Part shown: positions 1 to 5,312 of the stretch, piece by piece
Layout: each line of letters starts with the position of its first letter
How positions within the stretch are numbered: the stretch's first letter is position 1
NCBI GenBank assembly: GCA_003567135.1
Contig: PXAI01000261.1
Location: forward strand, 1 to 5,312
Reading direction: 5' to 3'
From: Balneolia bacterium
GTDB lineage: Bacteria > Bacteroidota > Rhodothermia > Balneolales > Cyclonatronaceae
Length of the DNA: 5,312 nucleotides
The notes under the pieces: model-generated
Seen by the model: the letters and a program-made list of their open reading frames with translations, nothing else
Told to the model about the DNA's origin: nothing
Databases searched by the model: none
Program-made: the position numbers and the translations under genes

Positions 1-1704
1 GAAGTGGAGGGTCAGCTGAAAAGAAGTGAGGAAGAGCTTCGCGATTTCATGAATCGTCACGGCCTTGTTGTGATTGAGGAGCAGTCGATAAATCTGGTAA
101 ACCAGCTTGCATCGCTTGAGGCCGAGCAAAAGCGCATTGAAGTGCAATTGGTTGCGGCTACATCCGCCCTTGAAAACTACCGCGAAGAGCTGGACACGCT
201 GATGCCCGGAATTGAGGGGCAGATTGCATCGGCAAATTCAGCGCGCATAAGCCGCTATTCGTTCCGTCTGGCTGAGCTTGAAACGCAGCGTGTTTTGTTG
301 CTTACCGAATATCCTGAACTCGTTGATGCTCAGGAATCAGAGCCACAGCTGGCAAAACTGAATCGTCAGATAAATCAGCTGAGAGAAGAAATTGCGAGTC
401 TGGCCAGAGAAGTCATTCAGACCGATGAGCGCTTTATCGGATTCCTTGGAGATCCGGACGGAAATATCGCCGGGAAACTTGGGGAAATCCGCGAACAGAT
501 TCTGCTTCTCGATGTTGAGCAAAAGCAGCTCATGGCTCAGAAAGATATGATTGATCAGAGTATTGAAAGATTCGATGCTCAGTTTGCAGGTATGCCGGAT
601 AATATGCTCACATACATGAGGCTCTATCGTGAGCAGAGAATGAATGAGCAGATTTATCTTACGGTAGCCAAACAGACGTCGGAACTGAAAGTATGGGAGC
701 AAACCCAGCTTGGCTACGGCCGGATTGTGGACTACGCCATCGAGCCTGTTAGCCCGGTAAGGCCAAGAACAGTGTTTTTCCTGCTCGGTGGGTTTCTGAT
801 CGGAGGGTTTCTCTCGATTGGTTACATTGTAACCCGCGAAACGATGACAACCGAAATTAAAAGCGTTGATTATCTCAGAAGCCTGGGGTATCAGCTTCTT
901 GCCGTAATTCCTGATATCGGGCCTGTCATCAAGAAAAATTATAATGGCAAAAAGAGGGTAAATGCCGGAGGTTCTACAATCAGCACAGATCTGACCTGTG
1001 TTCTTGATCCGGTTTCGCCAATCAGTGAATCGTACCGGAGATTATTTAACAACGTTCTTTACTCTCAGCCGGATACACCGTTTAAAACCATCGTGGTAAC
1101 CAGTGCCGGACAGGGAGAAGGAAAATCAACGACGCTTGCCAACATGGCGATTGCCATTGCCGAATCAGGCCGGAGTGTAGTTCTGGTTGACTGCGACTTC
1201 CGTCGTCCACGTGTTTACAAGCAGTTTGGTATCGATGAAGAGCCGGGGGTTTCCGACTGGCTGTTCGATGAGAAAGAACTTGAAGATATTACGGTGGATT
1301 CAATCGTGCCGGGACTCAAACTTCTGCCGACCGGAAAAAAGGTAGCCAATCCTTCGTCGCTTGTTCAAAGTAACAAGATGCACCAGCTGGTATCCACACT
1401 TCAGAAAACGTACGATTACGTTCTGATTGACGCACCGCCGTTTGGTATCCTGACGGATGCAACGCCGCTGATGAATACCGCCGACGGCGTAGTATTATGC
1501 GTACGATTCGATCAGACCCGCAAGCACGATCTCGAGCACACCCTTGATAACCTGAATAATATCAAGGTGAAAATTATCGGAACCGTACTAACCTCATTTG
1601 ATCACAAACGCTCCACAGGATATTATTACTCCAGCGATTACTACCGTTATGCTTACGAAAGCTACAACAAGTACGTATCGAAAGAGAGCGAGAAAACTGT
1701 TTAA
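1..1704 (+). CDS. Wzc/GumC-type polysaccharide co-polymerase fused to BY-kinase (5' partial)
   Basis: Inner-membrane protein that controls polysaccharide chain length and export and autophosphorylates on tyrosine. The frame is open from base 1, so the start, first membrane helix and Wzz head are outside; residues here count base 1 as codon 1. Residues 1-235 are charged and heptad-like, the periplasmic coiled coil of the GumC/Wzc family. Proline-rich P249, P252, P255 precedes the second membrane helix (about 257-277). The cytoplasmic kinase has Walker A SAGQGEGKST (368-377, Lys375), Walker A' VVLVDCDFRRP (393-403, Asp397/Asp399) and Walker B YVLIDAPP (473-480, Asp477). The C-terminus holds nine tyrosines between 541 and 558, the usual autophosphorylation cluster. 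The activating-helix motif reads E343-x2-R346-x2-F349 where EX2RX2R is usual. It is followed after 30 bases by the SLBB gene, so probably one operon. Family assignment is secure; the exact polysaccharide is unknown. Confidence 0.95.
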   Translation, partial: EVEGQLKRSEEELRDFMNRHGLVVIEEQSINLVNQLASLEAEQKRIEVQLVAATSALENYREELDTLMPGIEGQIASANSARISRYSFRLAELETQRVLLLTEYPELVDAQESEPQLAKLNRQINQLREEIASLAREVIQTDERFIGFLGDPDGNIAGKLGEIREQILLLDVEQKQLMAQKDMIDQSIERFDAQFAGMPDNMLTYMRLYREQRMNEQIYLTVAKQTSELKVWEQTQLGYGRIVDYAIEPVSPVRPRTVFFLLGGFLIGGFLSIGYIVTRETMTTEIKSVDYLRSLGYQLLAVIPDIGPVIKKNYNGKKRVNAGGSTISTDLTCVLDPVSPISESYRRLFNNVLYSQPDTPFKTIVVTSAGQGEGKSTTLANMAIAIAESGRSVVLVDCDFRRPRVYKQFGIDEEPGVSDWLFDEKELEDITVDSIVPGLKLLPTGKKVANPSSLVQSNKMHQLVSTLQKTYDYVLIDAPPFGILTDATPLMNTADGVVLCVRFDQTRKHDLEHTLDNLNNIKVKIIGTVLTSFDHKRSTGYYYSSDYYRYAYESYNKYVSKESEKTV

Positions 1705-1734
1705 CTTCAATTTTTCAAACTTAGAATTCATTAC

Positions 1735-2274
1735 ATGAAACGCTTTTTCGTGCTGTTTGGAGCAGCCTTTCTCCTTTTAACCGGCACAGTTCAGGTTCAG
1801 GCACAGATAAACAGAGACGTGCCTGTTAGTCAGATGTTCAGAATGGCTGAAGGCATTGTAAGGATAGCTGAGCCCAATCAGCTCGCGGATACGCTGAGTA
1901 TTTGGGGGGATATCAGCCTGCCGGGAAAATATATGGTTCCAAGAGGAACATATGTTTCTGACCTGATTTCCTACGCCAGAGGCCCGCTCAGGGTTCAATC
2001 CCAGGAAACACAGCTCGACTGGTCGCGTGTGCGTCTGGATATCGCTATTTCAAGATACACCCAGGATCAGGGTGAGCAGCTGGTGGAATTCAGATACAGA
2101 TACAACGAGCCGGTTCCGGAAGAAATGCGCTATTTCAGGCTGGAAAACAACGATCTGGTTAGCGTACAGGCAAGCAGGCGGCCTGTTTTTATAGATTACG
2201 TGAGAGTAATTGCACCGACGCTCTCGGTTGTTCTCTCTACAATTCTTCTTTACGACAGATTCAGCGGAAACTGA
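1735..2274 (+). CDS. small exported SLBB-domain protein, polysaccharide export
   Basis: Probable periplasmic partner of the upstream Wzc-like kinase in polysaccharide export. The ATG at 1735 opens a typical signal peptide: Lys2-Arg3, a hydrophobic stretch 4-17, and a likely cleavage after V-Q-A (residue 23); there is no lipobox Cys. Residues about 54-85 match the SLBB pattern (LSIWGDISLPGKY, then a Gly-Thr turn and DLISYARGPL, where family members usually have AGG). The rest of the domain seems to run to about residue 147. A hydrophobic helix at about 156-173 is followed by a short polar tail, so the protein is probably membrane-attached at its C-terminus. The N-terminal polysaccharide-export (Poly_export/PES) domain of Wza-type outer-membrane channels is missing, and at 179 residues it is about half their size. 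Its spacing from the kinase gene suggests co-transcription. The SLBB call is good; the precise role is inferred. Confidence 0.8.
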   Translation: MKRFFVLFGAAFLLLTGTVQVQAQINRDVPVSQMFRMAEGIVRIAEPNQLADTLSIWGDISLPGKYMVPRGTYVSDLISYARGPLRVQSQETQLDWSRVRLDIAISRYTQDQGEQLVEFRYRYNEPVPEEMRYFRLENNDLVSVQASRRPVFIDYVRVIAPTLSVVLSTILLYDRFSGN

Positions 2275-2287
2275 TTTCCGCTGAGTT
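2261..2287 (+). terminator. strong hairpin at the end of the SLBB gene
   Basis: TCAGCGGAAA (2261-2270) pairs perfectly with TTTCCGCTGA (2275-2284). This gives a 10-bp stem with a 4-base loop, CTGA, that contains the gene's TGA stop codon. G-U and A-U pairs can extend the base of the stem outward by about three more pairs. There is no T-run after it on the + strand, so it is not a textbook intrinsic terminator. It may still stop or stabilise the 3' end of the polysaccharide operon transcript, and it could act as a backstop for transcription from the opposite side. Confidence 0.5.
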
Positions 2288-2300
2288 GGAGCGGATCTCT

Positions 2301-2332
2301 ATAAATCAAAAATGACCCGTCTTAGTGGGTCA
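2301..2332 (-). terminator. intrinsic terminator of the sugar transferase gene
   Basis: Read on the - strand, TGACCC (2332-2327) pairs with GGGTCA (2318-2313) around the 8-base loop ACTAAGAC, followed at once by TTTTTGATTTAT. A 6-bp GC-containing stem plus a T-run is the standard Rho-independent arrangement. The first stem arm encodes the final V-T-H codons and the TAA stop sits in the loop, so termination would occur about 10-20 bases after the coding region. On the + strand no T-run follows, so it should act in the - direction only. Confidence 0.75.
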
Positions 2333-2876
2333 CGCCTCTGCGGAAGAGAATGTTCCGGATAGTTTTTATTAGGATTTTCATGTCGAAAAGGAACGACTTC
2401 TTTTCAAGGTACTCTTTTTCGTAATGTACTTTTTTCTCATTCGGGATTTCGTCTCTCCCATTCACCTGAGCCCATCCGGTAACGCCCGGCATTAGTTTAT
2501 CCACACCGGCCTTAACTCGAAGGTTCATTAAATCATCCTGATTATATAGTGCGGGTCTGGGACCGATGAAAATCATGTCGCCCTTCAGGATATTAATGAG
2601 ATTTGGTAACTCATCAATACTTAGTTTTCTGATATACTTTCCGGTTTTCAGGAGATACTGCTCTGGATTGTCAAGCAGGTGTGTTGCAACATTCGGGGTA
2701 CCCTTTTTCATTGTCCTGAATTTATAAATCTGGAAAAAGGTGTAATTAATGCCCACTCTTTTTTGTTTGAATATTACGGGCGTACCATCTTCCAGATATA
2801 TTGCAATCGCTGCAATAAGGAAAACCGGCCACAATAGCAGTAATAATAGTAGCGCTATAATTCTGTTTAAAATCAA
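2322..2876 (-). CDS. CapM/PglC-like initiating sugar-phosphate transferase
   Basis: Monotopic phosphoglycosyl transferase that moves a sugar-1-phosphate from a UDP-sugar onto undecaprenyl phosphate, the first step of a capsule or O-antigen repeat unit. The 184 residues cover the whole bacterial-sugar-transferase domain and resemble small CapM-type enzymes in length. Features seen: a hydrophobic re-entrant helix 6-28 with Pro17, VIFKQKRVG (34-42), YKFRTM (51-56), the catalytic Asp-Glu pair D88-E89 in SIDELPNL, GPRPALYNQ (105-113), PGVTGWAQVNGRD (130-142) and a C-terminal D165. The only plausible start is TTG at 2876: a TAA lies six codons upstream in frame (2892-2894) and the first internal ATG is codon 56. 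No Shine-Dalgarno is visible. Hand-counted GC is about 40%, against about 50% for neighbours, which hints at separate acquisition. It faces the SLBB gene and has its own terminator. The sugar specificity cannot be read. Confidence 0.92.
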   Translation of the reverse strand: MILNRIIALLLLLLLWPVFLIAAIAIYLEDGTPVIFKQKRVGINYTFFQIYKFRTMKKGTPNVATHLLDNPEQYLLKTGKYIRKLSIDELPNLINILKGDMIFIGPRPALYNQDDLMNLRVKAGVDKLMPGVTGWAQVNGRDEIPNEKKVHYEKEYLEKKSFLFDMKILIKTIRNILFRRGVTH

Positions 2877-3308
2877 GTCCGGAAAAGGATGTTATAAACT
2901 TCGCAAGAGTTCATTAAATGAAAAAGATTCCACACTGGGTGGATTGATGATATTTTTAAAATTCAATAAAATTTCTTTATCAGTCTTTCTGTTTTGCCGA
3001 TTAAATAAGGATAACCTAAATATGACCTGTCTGTATTGTTGAAGTCAATCTTAGTACCCTTAAATCTACGCTTGGGTAAATAAGGCAAGCTAACAGAAAC
3101 AGTCTTTATTCAGTCAATAAGCCACTGGTATGTAATACATTTAGAAAATAACGTGAAAATAGAAAAATCTAAATGTTGATCAGAGTACTGTAGCAATCTT
3201 AAAAAAGACAATTCAGAATATACACAGCAATGATGAAAGATTGAAGAAATAACTTAAACTTATATCGCCGAATTAATAAGCGGTACTAATGAATTTCTTA
3301 ACAGGATT
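2877..3308. other. AT-rich intergenic stretch without a convincing gene
   Basis: These 432 bases separate the end of xdhC from the start of the sugar transferase and are about 30% GC by hand count. They must contain the transferase promoter unless xdh transcription reads through, but I see no convincing -35/-10 pair on the - strand. Two stop-to-stop frames on the - strand, 3109-2966 (48 codons) and 3044-2895 (50 codons, same frame as the transferase), are longer than expected in such AT-rich sequence. Both lack an ATG and I recognise neither, so they are either chance or decayed gene ends. A 9-bp inverted repeat lies at 3137-3176. No tRNA, riboswitch or mobile-element end is apparent. Confidence 0.7.
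3137..3176. repeat. 9-bp perfect inverted repeat, possible operator
   Basis: ACATTTAGA (3137-3145) is the exact reverse complement of TCTAAATGT (3168-3176), separated by 22 A-rich bases. It lies about 260-300 bases upstream of the transferase start and about 130-170 bases beyond the xdhC stop. It could be a binding site for a dimeric regulator or a weak stem-loop. In 430 bases of AT-rich sequence, a repeat this size has a real chance of arising by accident. Confidence 0.3.
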
Positions 3309-4256
3309 CTATTCGGCATTCTTAACCCGAATAACCTCTGCAGCAACGCTTACGGCTATCTCATTCGTTGTTTTGCTGTGTATGGGCAGGCCAATTGGAG
3401 TATAAACGTTCTCCAGATCATTTTCCTTAAAACCATCACTCCGAAGGTTCTCCCACATCACGTCAATTTTGTGCCGGCTCCCCATTAGTCCCAGATACTT
3501 AAAATTGCGGCCAATCAGCCTGCGCATAATCACTTCATCGGGCCGGTAGCCGAAGGTCATCACAATTACGTAGCTGCGTTCTCCCTCGGGTACATACTTC
3601 TCCGCTTCCTCATAATTGATGATGTGCACCTGATCAGCCCAGCGGTTTTGTTCGAGTGTGTTTAATCCTTCGCGGTCCTCAAATACAACGACGCGAAATC
3701 CCAGCTGCGACATCATGCGGCTCATCGCGAGGCCAACGTGTCCGCCGCCGAAAATATAGGCTGTGTTGGTAAAGTGAAGCTGCTCTTCAAACGTCCACTT
3801 TTGTTCGGAAACTTTATCAAAACGGAACTGCTTCGCTTTGGGATTTCCGGATTTTAACGCCAGGCCGTCTTCATTCGCGATAAGCACAGAAGTGATGTCA
3901 TTCAGTATATTCTGTAGCAGAGGGATTTCTGACTTCCCCAGATGATAAAAAGAAATCGATTGCTCACCCGAGCATATCATTCCGGAGCGCTCTTTCTCAG
4001 CCTCAGCGCGATGAATCTGTCTTCTCAGAAACGGTCGGAACTCACCTTCCGATAGTTTAACCTTAGCCAGTTCAACCATCTTCTGTTCCATGATTCCGCC
4101 GCCGATCGTGCCGTACATGCTGCCGGATTCTGATACCATCATTTTAAAACCCTGCCGGCCGGGACTACTGCCAATACTTTCAGGTACGAGTAGTAGTGCT
4201 ACTTTCTCTCCCTGTTTGAGAACATTCAGCGTTTCCTTCCAGAAATCAGTTGCCAT
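3309..4256 (-). CDS. xdhC: XdhC-family molybdenum cofactor maturation factor
   Basis: XdhC proteins bind molybdenum cofactor, keep it available for sulfuration and insert it into xanthine dehydrogenase; they are not part of the final enzyme. The 315 residues show both family domains. The N-terminal XdhC/CoxI part has GSSPGRQG (29-36), GTIGGGIMEQ (49-58) and the cofactor-associated cysteine C95 in MICSGEQ, where CGG is more usual. The C-terminal Rossmann part has FGGGHVG (169-175), the acidic strand end FEDR (192-195), YLGLMGSRHK (254-263) and a final PIGLPIHSKTTNEIA block in which Asn replaces the common Pro. The ATG at 4256 lies 9 bases after the stop of the molybdopterin-subunit gene, the normal xdh order, so the two are surely co-transcribed. 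I see no Shine-Dalgarno and no clear terminator after its TAG. Confidence 0.93.
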   Translation of the reverse strand: MATDFWKETLNVLKQGEKVALLLVPESIGSSPGRQGFKMMVSESGSMYGTIGGGIMEQKMVELAKVKLSEGEFRPFLRRQIHRAEAEKERSGMICSGEQSISFYHLGKSEIPLLQNILNDITSVLIANEDGLALKSGNPKAKQFRFDKVSEQKWTFEEQLHFTNTAYIFGGGHVGLAMSRMMSQLGFRVVVFEDREGLNTLEQNRWADQVHIINYEEAEKYVPEGERSYVIVMTFGYRPDEVIMRRLIGRNFKYLGLMGSRHKIDVMWENLRSDGFKENDLENVYTPIGLPIHSKTTNEIAVSVAAEVIRVKNAE

Positions 4257-4265
4257 TTGAGGGGA

Positions 4266-5312
4266 TCAGACTTGGGGTGTGACAGTTTTGGGTACAGGCT
4301 TGTTTTCGTAAAGTGCCAGTAGAACTTTTTCCGGAGTGAACGGGGCATCGAACTTTGGTTGATGGTTCGGATTAAAAGCTTTGACAGCATTCTGAATAGC
4401 AAAATAAGCGCCCAGTCCGTACATCAGTGGCGGTTCACCCACAGCTTTTGACTTCCGGATGGCCAGCTCAGAGCCGGCAGACTCCAGATGTTTGACATCC
4501 AGTACTTTTGGCACGGAATAAATATCGGGGATTTTGTACGTAGATAGCGCATTTGACAGCAATCGACCGTCTGCGTTATAGCTCAGGTCTTCCATAGTCA
4601 TCCAGCCGATTCCCTGCACTACGCCGCCCTCGATCTGTCCGAGATCCACGATAGTGTTCATACTCTTTCCAAAATCGTGCACGATTCTGACCTCATCAAA
4701 CTCATAGCGGCCGCGAAGGCAATCAACCTTCGCCACGATAATCGCCGTTCCGTAAACGTGATACGCAAATGGATGCCCTTTTTCTTTCGTTTTATCAAAA
4801 TGGATTTCCGGCGTGGCGTAGTGGCCTTTGGCCGAGAGGTTTATTCGCTGTGAAAAGCCCATCATAACGAGTTGTTCCCAGCTCAAATCCGTTTTTTTAT
4901 CCTTCAGGTAAACGAAATCTTTTTTCAGGGTGATCTCATCCCGTTTGGATTTAAAGTGGCTTGCCGCGACATCCTTCAAACGATCCAGGATTTCAGTGCA
5001 GGCAATCTCGAGCGCTTTCCCGTTCAGGTCAGCGGTTGCGCTGGCGGCTGATGGTGATGTATTCGCAACACGCGTTGTGTTAGTTGTATCCAGCCTGACC
5101 TTCGACGCTGAAATACCGAAGCAGTCCATCGCAACCTGAAGCATTTTGGTATTCACGCCCTGACCCATTTCCACGGCTCCGGTGCTTACGTGAACGCTGC
5201 CATCATGGTACACGTGAACCAGCGCGCGAGCGTTGTTCATCTGCGTATTCGTGAATGAAATTCCGAAACAGATTGGCTGAACGGCCAGTCCTTTTTTTAT
5301 GTGATGATTCGC
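4266..5312 (-). CDS. xdhB: xanthine dehydrogenase molybdopterin subunit, C-terminal part (5' partial)
   Basis: Large molybdopterin-binding subunit that hydroxylates hypoxanthine and xanthine to urate. The frame is open to the window edge; 348 residues are present, numbered from the edge. The match to the xanthine oxidase family is residue-by-residue: FGISFT (16-21, matching bovine Phe1009-Thr1010), VEMGQG (47-52, the Gln near molybdenum), SPSAAS (86-91, substrate-pocket alanines), DLNG (95-98), IVDLGQIEGGVVQGIGW around 200-220, and KAVGEPP with Glu293, the equivalent of catalytic bovine Glu1261. All key residues in this part are intact, so the enzyme should be active and of purine type, not aldehyde-oxidase type. 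After the conserved end there is a tail of about 35 residues (PFTPEKVLLALYENK region). Some species call this subunit XdhA. Whether the FAD and iron-sulfur domains are fused or encoded separately cannot be seen. It is directly followed by xdhC. Confidence 0.95.
   Translation of the reverse strand, partial: ANHHIKKGLAVQPICFGISFTNTQMNNARALVHVYHDGSVHVSTGAVEMGQGVNTKMLQVAMDCFGISASKVRLDTTNTTRVANTSPSAASATADLNGKALEIACTEILDRLKDVAASHFKSKRDEITLKKDFVYLKDKKTDLSWEQLVMMGFSQRINLSAKGHYATPEIHFDKTKEKGHPFAYHVYGTAIIVAKVDCLRGRYEFDEVRIVHDFGKSMNTIVDLGQIEGGVVQGIGWMTMEDLSYNADGRLLSNALSTYKIPDIYSVPKVLDVKHLESAGSELAIRKSKAVGEPPLMYGLGAYFAIQNAVKAFNPNHQPKFDAPFTPEKVLLALYENKPVPKTVTPQV

Noticed and set aside
337..702. 121-codon open frame on the - strand
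   Set aside because: Lies fully antisense to the conserved coiled coil of the Wzc-like gene and has no recognisable domain.
1777..1998. 73-codon open frame on the - strand
   Set aside because: Antisense to the SLBB gene's signal peptide and core; no family features.
2749..3042. 97-codon open frame on the + strand
   Set aside because: Its first half is antisense to the conserved N-terminus of the sugar transferase and the rest runs through AT-rich DNA; the translation resembles no family.
2986..3099. TTTCTGTT / AACAGAAA inverted pair as mobile-element ends
   Set aside because: Only 8 bp, about 100 bases apart, no transposase, no target duplication.
3090..3117. TTGACT - 16 bases - TGTTAG on the - strand as a promoter for the transferase
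   Set aside because: The -35 is good but the -10 matches the consensus poorly, and the host's promoter consensus is unknown.
3270..3286. CCG...CGG as a terminator after xdhC
   Set aside because: Only a 3-bp stem, with no T-run placed after it on the - strand.
3295..3326. Direct repeat TTCTTAAC (3295-3302 and 3319-3326) across the xdhC stop codon
   Set aside because: Eight bases in AT-rich sequence is within chance, and nothing lies between the copies that would suggest an insertion.
4930..5139. 69-codon open frame on the + strand
   Set aside because: Antisense to conserved active-site blocks of xanthine dehydrogenase.

Overview
The window is an ordinary-looking bacterial chromosome segment in which the 3' end of a surface-polysaccharide locus meets a purine-catabolism operon. 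The two gene groups converge. The organism is probably a Gram-negative member of the FCB group, and Balneolota/Rhodothermota would fit. This rests on the fused Wzc/GumC-type tyrosine kinase followed by a small SLBB protein with a C-terminal hydrophobic helix, on moderate GC (hand-sampled at about 50% in the main genes), and on the absence of clear Shine-Dalgarno sequences. It is an inference from gene style, not a sequence match.

Left part, + strand: bases 1-1704 hold the C-terminal two thirds or so of a polysaccharide co-polymerase fused to a BY-type autokinase; its 5' end lies outside the window. Thirty bases later comes a 179-residue exported SLBB protein (1735-2274). Together they look like the inner-membrane and periplasmic chain-length and export machinery of a Wzy-type capsule or exopolysaccharide pathway.

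Middle: a CapM/PglC-like initiating sugar-phosphate transferase lies on the - strand (2322-2876), convergent with the SLBB gene. It would start the lipid-linked repeat unit that the Wzc-type protein later handles. It is clearly lower in GC (about 40%) and appears to start with TTG. Behind its start lies a 432-base, roughly 30% GC stretch with no convincing gene. The 47-base junction between the two convergent genes carries two hairpins, each with one gene's stop codon in its loop.

Right part, - strand: the C-terminal 348 residues of the molybdopterin subunit of xanthine dehydrogenase (4266-5312, 5' end outside) are followed after 9 bases by an XdhC-family cofactor maturation factor (3309-4256). 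The two form the end of an xdh operon for oxidation of hypoxanthine and xanthine to urate.

I found no RNA genes, CRISPR arrays, insertion sequences or clearly undescribed system. The most interesting spots are the compact convergent terminator module, the low-GC transferase with its AT-rich leader, and the stripped-down SLBB protein.
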